64,000 nucleotides of DNA, from positions 25,001-89,000 of the forward strand of contig JABYQN010000009.1 of NCBI GenBank assembly GCA_022606135.1, given 5' to 3'. Shown here piece after piece: positions 38,301 to 49,591 of this stretch. The translations under genes and the position numbers were made by a program. Source of the stretch: Fomes fomentarius (lineage: Eukaryota > Basidiomycota > Agaricomycetes > Polyporales > Polyporaceae). The notes under the pieces are model-generated. The model ran no database searches and was not told the origin of the DNA. It saw only the letters and a list, made by a program, of their open reading frames with translations. How positions within the stretch are numbered: position 1 is the first letter of the stretch; the number at the start of each line of letters is the position of its first letter.

Positions 38301-39264
38301 AAGAAGATGACCTTGTCTCCTCGTAGGCGAGCATTCAACCCGTGATCAGACTGCGCTCTGCGGAAGAGATCTTGCAGTTCATTGAGAACCCAGCTATCTA
38401 GCAAGCTAGGGTCTGTGTAGCCCGTGAGATTAAACCACTAGTATATCCTGCAAGAATCAGTACGTACCGCCCTTCGAATAATCTTCGTACTCTTGGGGAT
38501 AACTGCTGACAGTGTCAACATTTCCCCCGGTATAACTCTGCCAAAACATCTCCATGATACTCTGGGAACCAAAAGCGAAGGTGGTGCTTGACTGATTGAA
38601 CACTGTGTCAAAGTTCACCTTTTGAAGCATTAATAACGCATGAATCACTTCAGTTTGGCCACGGAGTGCCTACAAAATGATCCCGTTGGCCGAGCTATGT
38701 ATTCCTTCAGTCAGGACCAATTCCGGCGAGACTATCGTTGAACACTTACCAGGTTTGTCACTCTAGAGATATAGTTGTAGCTACCCCCTAAGAACGTCTC
38801 ACTAAGACTGAAAACACAAGGTTTGCGTAACTCACCAATGAGGGCTACATGTCCGGCCCTACTCTCAGTAGGGACACGAGTGTGCGATATTCCGAATGCA
38901 CCCCTTGTTTCTGTGATCGAGCGAAGGTACGGTGCCAGTGAGTGACCTGTAGCGTTGGGCGTGAAGAGAAGGTCGGCACGAAGGCCATCGGCTACAATTG
39001 TGCGAATCAGTATGATTTGGTTTGCATTCATAAACGGGAAGATAACACACCGACAAACAGGACGAGTCTCTGAGCATTGGAGGTCCCGACTGAGTGTTGG
39101 GGTACAGAGACACGCACTGCGTCATCAACGAAGTAGCTGTCCCATACAGTGACGATGAAGAGCACATGGAAGACAACGCCGATGAGGAGTCGAGTCCGTG
39201 GAGATTCAACAGTAGTCTGAAATACATGGAGACTGAGGTGTGTAGGGGCAGGATCCGGATTCAT
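35336..39264 (-). CDS. MCD4: GPI ethanolamine phosphate transferase 1-like protein (MCD4/PIG-N), divergent copy
   Basis: ER membrane enzyme that adds ethanolamine phosphate to the first mannose of GPI. An N-terminal TM exon ([20 protein letters not shown]) joins to [17 protein letters not shown], then [58 protein letters not shown] and the metal-site block [18 protein letters not shown], followed by [16 protein letters not shown]-rich C-half follows: [32 protein letters not shown] helices, and [12 protein letters not shown] with [20 protein letters not shown] to a stop at 35336. There are many short introns. The stretch after VALIGE normally holds a highly conserved YEDVSAVTKGW-type motif but here reads [20 protein letters not shown], so this is a divergent enzyme. 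Start uncertain: TTTCAG at ~39219 could be an acceptor for an upstream exon. Confidence 0.85.
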
Positions 39265-40461
39265 ATTTCAGTGCAAAGAGGTGGAATGAAACGTACAGGC
39301 GATGAGTCTGTTAGGTTATAAGGTGGCACCGTCTCCCCTCACATACTACACGTGGACTGGTGTCCTCTAGCCCATCCGTGATTGACAGGTTCCGGATGGG
39401 AGCGTATCTGTCAGATGGAGAAAATATAGCTTTGAGGTAGCATGAAGGGTCTCAAAAGGATATGGGTCTGCCCTAGACGTAGCTACAGCTGTGGGAACCT
39501 GGTTGTATATAATCCGTACCTAGCCTGCCGTGGTGGATAGGATACTGAGGCAACAATAGTACTGAGATGAGCAGGCTCAGTAGATGAGAAACGACGATGG
39601 TTCTTAAATGTGGAGTATACTGGTTCTGACAAGCATCATGATCTTCTGATCATGATATGATATCTCACTTGAAGGAAGGTAGATTTAGCTGCAGGGCAAC
39701 CTGTCAGGCCAGATATGTCTAATTCCGGTAGAAAGAGAGAACTCTTGCTGTGGTAGTGGGTGTCCTGGACTAATCAGAGGGAGGATGTCCGATACTGGCT
39801 CATCCCGCGCGTTTCGGCCATGTCTAATCTCTGAGTCTCGGGCCGTGCGATCGATAGTGGAAGCGACTGATATCTGTCACGTCAGTCAGCCCTTCAGCAG
39901 GATCAGTAGATGTCGACCTTCTCGACTTCTTGAGCAGTAGGGAAGGAATGACTGACATACTGAGTACACGGTATCTCGGGCCAGCATAGGAAGGTGGCAG
40001 TGGACAAATTCATCCTCAGCACCATCGTACTTCCCACCGCTTGCAGTTGATACAGAAATTGAGTGCCTAGCAAGTGGGGCCCTGGTCACACATGTAAATA
40101 GCTCATTCGCATGGTCAAGTTAGGTTAGCTGAGCTCTGGGACCGACATGTCCAACTGGTCGTGGCCGAAGCCTGCCGGCAGTCCGGCTGGCGCCGAAGCG
40201 CCATCATTAGCAATATTGGTTGAGGCAGCCTCGTTGAGTGCACAGTGAGTCAGGAACCACCACTCACCACTAGTCAAAGTACGTTTCGCTCATTCTTTGC
40301 GTTTGTATGCTCGGAATCGTCCGAATCCCGTAGTCATTGTACTATCGCCGAGCAGACATGCGATCCTTCGGGCTTGCTAGTAGGACGCTCATTATTTGGA
40401 AGAACAGCTATCCTCCGGATGGTGCTGTTTTTGTCATGAAGCTCCTTGTCTTTTGCGCGAA
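39265..40461. other. Gene-poor region before the young myosin fragment
   Basis: I see no gene. A small palindromic patch, CATGATCTTCTGATCATGA, lies at 39637-39655. The DNA directly before the myosin copy (40380-40461) does not match the myosin gene. Confidence 0.5.
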
Positions 40462-40959
40462 CTTGGCCAAGGAAAATGCTCGTCTGGCGGAACTGTTGGA
40501 ATAAGAAGCGGAAGCTCGTCGCGCAGCTCAGGCCGCCCAGCTCGACGGTGTCCAGGCAATGTGGGATCGTTTCCAGAACACTATTGCTCAAGAACGCGAG
40601 AGTTACAGTCGTCTGGAGGAGTCGCGGAAGGCCTTGGTAAATAAAATTCATGGCCGCATTGAGCTAGTCTACTCACCATGATTCGCAGCTTGTGCAACAA
40701 CGTACAGTGCAGATGGGGTTCGAGGATCAACGTTGCCAAGTCCAGGAGCTTTCGTCATCCAAGAAACAGTTGCAAGCGGAGCTAATTTCGCTGAAAGAGC
40801 GTCTAGACGCCGAAATCCTCGCCAAGAACGACGAAATCGGTGCGTTGCGCTTCCTATCCCCTCTGCTAATGTCTCACATAGACTGCAGCCGTCAAGCGCA
40901 GCTTGCAAGCTCGCCTTTAGGAGCTCGAGATCACGTCTTACGCTACTGCATCTATTCAC
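40462..40959 (+). pseudogene. Young partial copy of the myosin II tail
   Basis: These 498 bp match 22869-23366 of the myosin gene with no gaps and about 16 mismatches (~97% identity by eye). The copy keeps the intron GTAAATAA...ATTCGCAG and the next one, so it arose by DNA duplication and not by reverse transcription. A GAA to TAA change creates a stop (CTGTTGGAATAAGAAGCGG). It begins and ends mid-exon, with unrelated DNA on both sides. It cannot make a protein. Confidence 0.95.
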
Positions 40960-41029
40960 GTAGAAAGTAGAGACGTCAACTCAGCCTAAGGAGACTTGAG
41001 GCTCAGCCGAGTTACCGACGGTCAACCCG

Positions 41030-41370
41030 ATTTTCAAGTTTGGGCTTGCATGGCGCCCCTCATGCTGACTGCCCCACGCTCGAGCGGTGTGCCACCTTCA
41101 AGACAGGGTCGGCCGTGCGCAAAATCGTTCAGAGATGCACACATCGCGCACCTTGTGGTGTACCTAGGTGACTTCTATTCAGTTCAGAAGTCCATTGAGT
41201 TCTGACTGCGCACGCTAAGACAGTTTTGTATCTCCCCAAAATCATGGATTCTACAATCTCGGTGCATAGTTGTCGTAGGTGGATCATCTACAATCAGCGA
41301 CAGGACAAAGCAGGCGCCGGGAAGTAAACGAGCTCAACTAGAGATGCGAAGTAGGGCATATCGATATTGG
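41030..41370. repeat. Dispersed local repeat R2, copy 1
   Basis: This matches 43690-43985 in the same orientation. Shared blocks include TTTGGGC..GCATGGCGC, TGCTGACTG, GTGCGCAA.ATTGTTCAG.GATG-type words, a GGAAGT..AGTTCTGACT block, and ACAAAGCAGGC.CCGGGAAG followed by AACTAGAG. Identity is roughly 75% with gaps. The two copies bracket the MDR gene. Confidence 0.7.
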
Positions 41371-41388
41371 TCCAAAGCTAGCAAATTT

Positions 41389-41590
41389 ATGCTCGGTAAG
41401 GGAGTTAAGGCGTGTCGGCGTGCAATGCTGCTAAATGCGTGCCTGCGGATGTAAGTGGGTGGTCGGAAGGACGGACGACGGAAGTGCTGAAACGACAATC
41501 ATAGCCTCCACTACTTGGCGCACAGGCATGCTCTCTTTTCGTCATCACGTATCAGAAAGATCTTGAGTAACAGAACTCATGAGAAGAGAA
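41389..41590. repeat. Dispersed local repeat R1, copy 2
   Basis: Partner of 34183-34410. It begins TATGCTCGGTAAGGGAGTTA and ends near GAGTAACAGAACTCATGAGA. It is slightly shorter than copy 1. Confidence 0.75.
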
Positions 41591-42039
41591 TGCTTAACGC
41601 GGCCGCCGTTCGAACGCTGCGATGAGACGAACAGAGTATCTGGGGTCCCGCGTCAGGCTTCGCTCTCAGCGCTGAGAACATCCGACCATGTTCTATGTAC
41701 TACTTACACGCCCCACACCCATTCGAGATCACTATGGAGCACAGGCCGAGTGATAAGACTCAGATACTGGTTGACATTGCCTGGGGTGTCGTGTCATGAG
41801 CAGCCGTACAAACATTCATCCTAACTTCTCCGCCTTCTTAAGGCTATACCATCAGAACTAAGAACCAAAGAGAACATGATGCAACATGGCTGTGAGTTGC
41901 TCGCGATATGCCATACATGTGATTTAGTAGTAGTAGGTTTTTATATGCGGGAACGTATTGATCAAGCTGGCGCGTTCAACGTTCAACTTACAAGTCCCCG
42001 AGGCTCTCAACAATGTGCTCAATGTCAGTCCCGAGGACC

Positions 42040-43393
42040 ATGAAGGCATTGGTGATACAACAGGTATGCGCCAGTTCTCGCAGATAAATATCTGAACACT
42101 CAGCACATCTGTTGCGAGTCAGAGTAGATCAGCAGCAGTGCAAGACGTCGCTGTCCCTTCCATTATGGATGACGAGGTCCTCATTCAGACTCATGCATCA
42201 GTTGCCCTCAACAATGTCGAATGGAAGGGTGGGTTGCCATTGCGATTAGACTTGAAATTCTTTTACATCATTCATGGTCCTCATCCACCTCGACCACACT
42301 ACAGTTGTGCAGTTCATAGGAGATCCTGGCTCAATTTTCGGCATGGACGTTGCAGGGACGATTGTCAAAGTTGGAGATAAAGTCAATAACCGCGTCGTTG
42401 GTGAGCGCGTTGCGACTTTCGTCCACGGCGCGCACCACCCCGATTGCGGCGCATTTGCTCAATATGTCAAAACCTCTGCTGACCTGGTCTGGGTCCTTCC
42501 TGAGGAGATGTCGTTTGAGCAAGGGGCATCGATGACATGCGGGTTAGCAGTGATGCTTTATCGATGCCATAGCATGCAATCATAATAACGTTTCGCTGAC
42601 TGCACAGAGTATGGACAATTGTACAGGGGTTGTTCCATCCCTCGCGCCTCGGGTTGACTGAGCCAAACATTGACAAATGCAGACTGGAAAGAGACGAATG
42701 GATCTTCGTGAACGGTGGAAGCAGTACGTTGGCCTAATCCTACTGGAGAAGTACTTACCATCCTCTCGCAGGCTCCTGTGGCCAATACGCCATCCAGTTG
42801 TTGCACGCATCGGGATACAAGATAGCTACGACATCCTCTCCTCGAAATCATTCGCTTGTCAAATTTCTTGGCGCCACCGCTGTCATCGATCACCATGCCC
42901 TCCGGGCAGATGTAGTGCATAAGATCAAGAACGCCTGTGGAGACAGAATTCGTTATGCCATCGACTGCATCAGTACAAAGGATTCTCAGCAGCTTACACA
43001 AGACGTGATTGCACCCTCCGGAGGCAGGGTCGTCATTCTGCTGCCCAAGGAAGAAATCAACACAAGGCCCAATGTCGAGCGTATCTGTGGGCTCAATAGT
43101 TCTCCTCACTTACTCGGGGAACTCATAACTGACCATGATCGTGGACAGTCATATTACTCTATACAGCGCTTGGGGAAGCCTTCGAGGCTTTGGGGTCGCA
43201 CTACCCCGCAGCCTTATCTGATAGGGCGCAAGTCAAAGCCTTCTGCAACAAGATGCCCAAGCTGATTGAACTAGGAAAGCTCCGAGCAAATCCACTGAAG
43301 TTGTGGAACGGCGGACTTGACGCGATACCTGAGGGCATTCAGTACATCAAGGAGGGAAAGCAGCATGGAGAAAAGATTGTATATCGTCTGTAA
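42040..43393 (+). CDS. Zinc-binding-type (MDR) alcohol dehydrogenase/enoyl reductase-like protein
   Basis: A tiny first exon, MKALVIQQ, splices (CAG|GTATGC to GTCAG|AGTAGA, phase 0) to SRSAAVQDVAVPSIMDDEVL, then ASVALNNVEWK. A second intron joins VVQFIGDPGSIFGMDVAGTI, VGERVATFVHGAHHPDCGAF and the GROES-like end EEMSFEQGASMTCG. The Rossmann part has DEWIFVNGGSSSVGQYAIQL, LVKFLGATAVIDHHALRADV, PSGGRVVILLPKEEIN, then LYTALGEAFEALGSHYPA and LIELGKLRANPLKLWNGGLD, ending GEKIVYRL. This matches the fungal TOXD/trans-acting enoyl reductase-like MDR group, NADPH-dependent reductases common near biosynthetic genes. No structural-zinc Cys cluster is seen, so it is probably zinc-independent. It appears intact although it sits among repeats and pseudogenes. 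Confidence 0.85.
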
Positions 43394-44818
43394 GATTCGG
43401 TCCGAAGAGATATTTCATCGTAGGGAAACGCTCTATACTTCTTCCAGCTCGTGCGTGTTTCGAACATAGAGCACGTCTTGCCCGACATTTGGATTACTTT
43501 CGCGGGCAACTTACTTAATCCAGTCCATATACTCCCACTGCCAGCCAAGGCGGCTGCCACAAACTTGAAGTTTTAGGTAGAGAAGGCGAAGGAGGGAAAA
43601 AGACAGGTGCGGACAGAGGAGACTTAAAGGACTCGAGCCGAGTTACAGAGGCATGCCTTGATGGCGTGAGAATATGACCAAGATGTGTAGCGCCAGCTCT
43701 CCGAATTTGGGCATGGCGCACCTCCTGCTGACTGTCCCTTGCTCGAGGTGTGCGCCGCCTGCATGCAAGACACTGACAGGCTCCGCAGTGCGCAAGATTG
43801 TTCAGCGATGCGCACATCGCGGACGCTTCTCGGTAGGAGATGACTTCCATCTGTTCCGGAAGTCCCAAGTTCTGACTATGCGCGCTACCACAGTTTTAGT
43901 ATCTCTCCAATGTCATGGGTTACAAAGCAGGCACCGGGAAGCCAACGAGCGCAACTAGAGTTACGGAGTAGGGTATGTCGAGGAGCAGGTGAGTAAGACA
44001 ATCATCGTTGGGGCAGCATGTACAGTTGCTCGCTGCGCTATCTCTATTCGCCCGTTCCGCGTCCACCCGTCCACGTCTTGGGCCATCTGGTATGGCAGTG
44101 ATGTCTACTCTTCTGTCCTCGCTCGCGCTGTACACTCGTTGATGCTACCGATTCCACTTCAATGGACACTCTCTGAAGAAACATACTCCTTGGCCCGCTG
44201 TGCACTCCTCATGTCTCTCAACAATGCACTCCCCTGATCCTTCCCCTTCTCTCTATTCGTCGTAACCTATGATGCCTTCACAACCCCTGCCCCTCGCCGC
44301 CCCATTTCCCTGAAACGAATGGACCAATCTCTACAGAGATAGTGCTCGTCACTCAAAGGGAAGTGTACGACAAGCGCACGATGCTAGAACCATGGGTACC
44401 GCATGAGCGACGCGCGGCAGCAATAGGATGCGATTACCTGCACTTGTACGTAACCATATACTCTATAATACTCCTGGCCGCTTGTTCCCTCATGACTGAA
44501 AATCGTCTTGGCTGTTCTGATCTCAACAGTAGTGGAGATGCACATCCAATACTGGTGCCGCTCGATATACCCTGGATCTGCATGTTGTGCTGTTCGCTGC
44601 GTTCGAGGTCAGTGACAAAGTATCTGGATGTTGTCGTAGAGCTGTCGTCTGTTCTAACCCAACTCGCTGTTCCTTGGTGCCGTCACACATGTATAGACGG
44701 TCTCTTGTCTCTCGCATCCAGTCTACCGCTTCGTCTAGCACTACACCCTTGGTCAGGCATCAGCAGAGAACGATTGCATCCTCACGCTGGACTAGCCCCT
44801 GATGGTGTTCCAGCTCAA
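43394..44818. other. Repeat-bearing spacer before the old myosin pseudogene
   Basis: This contains copy 2 of repeat R2 (43690-43985). I see no gene in 43990-44818. Open frames such as 44342-44944 lack any domain and run into the pseudogene. Confidence 0.5.
43690..43985. repeat. Dispersed local repeat R2, copy 2
   Basis: Partner of 41030-41370, slightly shorter. It ends near GGAGTAGGGTATGTCGAGGA, where copy 1 has GAAGTAGGGCATATCGAT. Confidence 0.7.
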
Positions 44819-47130
44819 CCTCAAAGATCTTCTCACAGGCAGGCGTGCTCACTGAGCTTGAGGAGTGCCGCAATGTGCTCCTATCTGATCTCTTCTCGCG
44901 GCTGCAGGCTGTTGCGCGCAGGTTCGCCACCCGTCGACAGATGAAGAAGATCCTCAACCATGCTGTGGCTATCCGTATCATCCAGCGGAACGCGCGTATC
45001 TATGGAGAGCTTCGGGATTGGCTGGGGTGGAAGAGGTTTGTGTATAAGCTGTCGCTATCATGATATTGGTGCTCATCCGCAACGCATACTAGGTCCGTGC
45101 TCTTCTTGCCGCTACTCCCAGGGACGACGAGCTGCGTGAGAAGGAGGTCCTCTCACAGGGGCGCGACGTGCGCAGCGCGAACGCGAACCACTTGAGAGCC
45201 TCAAGATGTGTCTAGAGGTTGAGAAGCGCACGATCTAGGACGTCGAGGCAGTCGATGTTCTGATCGGACTAGGCGCACGCAACAGGCTGAGGCGGCACTA
45301 CAGAAGGTGGAGCGAGAGCTGCAAGCCGTGCGGTCTCGTGCTATCGACACAGACAACTTGCTTACGGAGATGCAATAGGCTACGGTGGTAGTAGGCGTTT
45401 TGCTTGTCTCAGGTAGAAGTAGCTCTGATGACCGTCTTTCCAACTGACCAGCGCACAGTCTCGCGATGCCGACTTCGAAGACGCTACTCTCCACTTTCGA
45501 GCGTGACAAACGAGCTCTCGATCACCATGTTGGGACGCTTCAGAAGTAGCTTATGGCGGAGACCGCCAAGACTTGAGCGCTACGGAACAGTAATGGATCA
45601 AAGCATTCGTTCGAAGCTTGTTTCGCTTGCTTGGCTAAGGAGAACGTTCGTCTGGCGGAAATGTTGGAAGAAGAGGCGGATGCTCGTCGCACAGCCCAGG
45701 CCGCGCAGCTCGATGGTGTCAAGTCAATGTGGGATCGTTTCCAGAATACAATTGGTCAAGAACGCGAGAGTGTAGTCGTCTGGAGGAATTGCGGAAGGTT
45801 TTGGTAAGTGACTTCTGTGGCTGCTTTGAGCTGGTCTGATCGCTAGGCAGTGGAACAATGACTGCAGACTTCTGAACAGCGAGTGCGCCAACTCTGAAGC
45901 AAGCTTACTCTGAAGCAAGCTTGAGGAGGATGGTCGGGAGTCCTCTGATCTAGAGGTGGTCAGCCAACGCCTTGTACAGGATGTGCGCAGTTGAGTGAAG
46001 GTTCGTAATGGCACTGTACAATTCCGCTCACTGTTGATGAGAGTTTGCAGAGCTTCAATCGCAGCCGGATATGGTGAGCCGCCTGCGTGAAGAGATCCGA
46101 AAGCTCTGGTCGGAACACGACGATCTTCAGCTCCGTTACTAGAACGGAGGATCACGGAAGAAGGACAAACAGTGTCCGGAGACGAAGAGCGAAGACCTCA
46201 CGAAAGCCTGCCATACGTCTGTTGGAACACAAGCGGAGCAACAGTCCCAAATCGTGTCTCCGCATTTGCAAGTGCGTGAACAGCATGGTGTGTTGAACGG
46301 ACGAGAAAACCGACCGGGCGCTTCTGCAGAAAGCGCGCCGCACAATACAGGTCGAGCTCCAAGCCATCATGCGTCAAGACGGACCACTGTCCTCAGATAC
46401 GGAGCTGCAGCGTCCGGGCTGGGCAAGATTCGTGTCGAGAACTCTGATCTTGACAAGAAGAACGTGAGTTGCCCTCTGCCATAGCATCCTTCTATTTGCT
46501 GAGACCTCCCACAGGCTAACCTTGAGAAGCAGATCAAGGACCTGAGTGTTCATATCGTAGATTTTGAGATGAGGTCTCTCAAATCGCTGCGTCCTGCAAT
46601 AACTTCTCGCGTCCGGAAATCTCGGACACCTTCGTAACTGTTCTACCCACGAAGCGCTTGCAGATGTTTAGCGGCAGCGGCCACGCCTGAATCAGGAAGT
46701 CCATACTTACGAGGACAAGGTGAAGAACATAAGATCGATGAGTGGGTAAGTATCGGTTGTTGTCATGCCGCACACGATACTACTCACTAGTGCGCGTCAC
46801 AGCAAAAGTCAGGGAGCAACCTCCAGCTTGCTGCGCGCCGTATAGACCGCGAGGTAGCTGACTTCAAGCAGAAGGCTCTAGCGCGAGTCGAGTGTCTGCG
46901 AAGTCGGCTTCAGCGACTGTCGAGTTACGCTCGAAGGTTCTCCTGCGAGCTCGCCAAGGAAGCAATGACGAGACATACTGCGACGACACACTGAGGATGA
47001 CTTACGCTCCTGCTCAACATCTCCTGCCTTTATCCGTATACCTGTTGCAATACTACGTCCCTTGCCATCTGTATAGGCATTCTATACTGCTGGACATTCT
47101 TCAATCCTCGCATCTCTCTACGTCGTATGC
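44819..47130 (+). pseudogene. Old, heavily deleted copy of the myosin II gene
   Basis: Blocks of this region align in order with the myosin gene. About 44819-45250 matches 19911-20370 (converter, IQ motif and following intron). About 45310-45520 matches 21460-21670, 45570-45815 matches 22810-23060, 45845-45985 matches the exon near 23640, and 45990-47130 matches 23912-25265, including ~160 bp beyond the stop. Large internal deletions, many frameshifts and stops interrupt it, and identity in the blocks is roughly 80-88%. Introns are kept, so it is a DNA-level duplicate. A short internal duplication (CTGAAGCAAGCTT twice, 45893-45922) arose after copying. It encodes no usable protein. Confidence 0.93.
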
Positions 47131-47394
47131 TCGCGTCAATCAATTCATCGACTTCGATTTCTATATCCTATTCTCTGTCTTGCTGGGATTTTTTCGCTTC
47201 ACCTCGTGCTCCTACTCAGTGTGTCGTGCCGCCTGCACTTGCCCCGGCTGGTGCGGCAGGGGTGAGCTCGATGCGGGGGAACGGCGGGCAGTGCTAATCG
47301 GACTAATACACCCATTCGCAGATGCGAGTCTCAAGAACGATTCCCTGTCGTATGAGTCTTATCAAGTACATTATTTCGTAGGCAACAATCCCTT

Positions 47395-49591
47395 GGTCAA
47401 ACAGTAGACTGTGCGGCGCGCCAAGAGATTTGTGAGGCCCGTGAGGTTGACCGGGGTGTGATCGTGCACTTGAATGGAAGAGGGTAACTGAGGTATGCCC
47501 CAACGTATTTCAGTTGACGCTATGTCGAGACTGTGAAAGCAGCTTACCTCACAAGACCGTCCGTGAATTTCACGATCAGCTCCCCATCTCGTGGTAAGGT
47601 GATATCAAATGCAGCGAGGATAGTCGATATGAGGATGAAAAGAGAGTTCTCTGCCAGGTGTTTGCCCGGACAGAGTCTGGATGCGGGTTCAGATCAATTG
47701 GGGGTCGACTGGTATCGATTTAAGTCAGTGTGTGTCTCACCGTCGAGCAAATCCGAAAGCCCAGGAACCGGGATCGATAGGTCCTTCCTCTTCATTCGAC
47801 TCCAGGAATCGTTCGGGAACGAAGTCTCGGGCATCGAATTTACCCCGCTGCTCGAAGGCAATCGCCCTGACAACCTCAAGTCAGTCTCTTCAGACGTGGG
47901 TATGCGTCACCACCCTCGACGAACCAGACGTTTGGAAGGACGATCGTCCCTTTAGGTATCTCGTAGCCCTCAAAGAGGTCGTCCTGCGCAGTGCAACGTG
48001 CGATGCCTGTGGATGAATAAAGATAAGGCATAGGTAAGACGAGCTGATCTGGACCCATAGTCGTTCAGACTTACCCAGTGGTAGAGCCGGGTGCCACCGC
48101 ATCGTCTCCTTAATGATCGCGTTCACATACGGTAGTAGTGCGCGATCGTTGACAGTAGGCAGTCGATACACCCCAACGACTCTGTCCATCTCCTCTTGAG
48201 CTAGCTTTAGCTTCTCCGGATTTAGTGCCATTGCCATGATGCAAGTCATCACGGTCGCATATGTCTTCAGGGAGTCAGTACTAGTACCTGTTAGAGGGTA
48301 TGCATGGGCGGGAACGTACAGTTTCTCCTCCCGCTGGTAGGCAGTGCGTTGGTAAACGATATACTCGCAACCAGAGCGGCGAAAATGGTGCTGACCTCCA
48401 TAGAGGGACCCTGTAGACCATTTGATGTGGTGATGCAGATTCTTGTTACCGCTCTCAGTGGAGAGCAGGTCGCGAGCAAGAGACGGCGGGGCGGATCCCT
48501 TCGCCTAGAGAATAGTTGACAAGACGATAATCGTAGGTAGCGCAAGGGACTCGCCATCTCTGCATTCACGTGTTCGAAAGGCTTTGTAACGAGTCTGTCG
48601 ATCATGTCCTTCCCTTGACGTGCTGATCTTTGGAAAGGCAGCCACGACGGAAGGTGCTTCACTGTCGAGTACACGGGTTAGGGTGACAGCAGAGACGCAG
48701 ACCTGGACGAACGTACTCCATGGGAAGAAATCGCATAGAAATGCTCCGGGAACTGTAGCCTTGCTGATCATATGCATGGTCTCCTCGGCGTGTGTGATAT
48801 ACTGGGCTGAACGTATCAGAACACACTCACGAAACTTGTTTGTCTCATACCTCGCTATCCGCAGTATCCACTGACAACCCATAGGTGATTGACAAGATCA
48901 ACCGGGAAGCTGTACTAGTGTTCTCTTCAGCATGCGTTTTTCTCACGTCGGAGAGAAAGCTTTAGTGACGGCGTACAGTCGTATATAGTCAACAAAGCCT
49001 TCGGGATCTTCTAAGAGCTGCTCTGCGAGGATAGCTGCGAGATCTTCTTGAATTGTGCAGTACTTCTTCACTTCACTAGGACTCAAGGCGGCATGGGCTA
49101 GTTTCCGCTGGAGGCGCCATTCCTCTCCGTACGGGAGTAAAGGCATGCTCTGAAATGAGGTAGCATGAGGAACAGTCGCCGGAGAACTAACGATGGCTTT
49201 ACCTGATTGAGACCCATCAGCTCGCCTACAACAGTAAAGTTGGGTCGGTCAGAATATACTGCGGCTCGCTTCTCGAGCAGATCTGTTATTGCCTTCGTCG
49301 AGTTGAGCACAAGGATACCGTTTCCCAGGCCGTGAAAGAATACGTAGTCCCCTAAGTCAGGTGAATATGCATGTTCTCCCGGCAGAATGATTTCGATAGC
49401 GTACCATAGATTCTCTTGTATCGTGTCAAATCTCTCCATGGCTCACGTAGAGGAAAGCTCAGGATATTTCCAACTACTGGATGGGAGGTTGGGCCTGGAA
49501 AATACTTGCTATGACGTCGGGATATTGTCCAGCATACGAGGCCTCCTAGACAAAAGAGGGGGAAAATGACTGGGAGGGAGTTAAGCAGCAT
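47395..49591 (-). CDS. Cytochrome P450 monooxygenase (P450-A)
   Basis: The start [20 protein letters not shown] is a membrane anchor, followed by the hinge [14 protein letters not shown]. Then come [17 protein letters not shown], the C-helix region [19 protein letters not shown], the I-helix [20 protein letters not shown], the ExxR motif [24 protein letters not shown], and the haem loop [19 protein letters not shown] (split by an intron at CG|A). The tail [17 protein letters not shown] stops at 47395. It belongs to the fungal class II, CYP5144/O-methylsterigmatocystin-oxidase-like group common in Agaricomycetes. The I-helix is odd: where most have an acid-Thr pair (GGSDTT), this reads GGTSTDS. 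It is divergent from P450-B with a 970-bp spacer. Substrate unknown. Confidence 0.92.

Larger units (their letters stand above)
40960..42039. other. Repeat-rich spacer
   Basis: No gene is seen. It holds copy 1 of repeat R2 (41030-41370) and copy 2 of repeat R1 (41389-41590). The last ~400 bp should include the promoter of the oxidoreductase gene at 42040. Confidence 0.5.

Noticed and set aside
42040..42120. MDR gene first judged a 5'-truncated pseudogene
   Set aside because: A small exon encoding MKALVIQQ with a good donor and an in-phase acceptor (GTCAG|AGTAGA) restores the expected N-terminus.
40462..47130. Myosin pieces considered as retrocopies
   Set aside because: Parent introns are present in both copies, and the old copy includes sequence beyond the stop, so copying was at DNA level.
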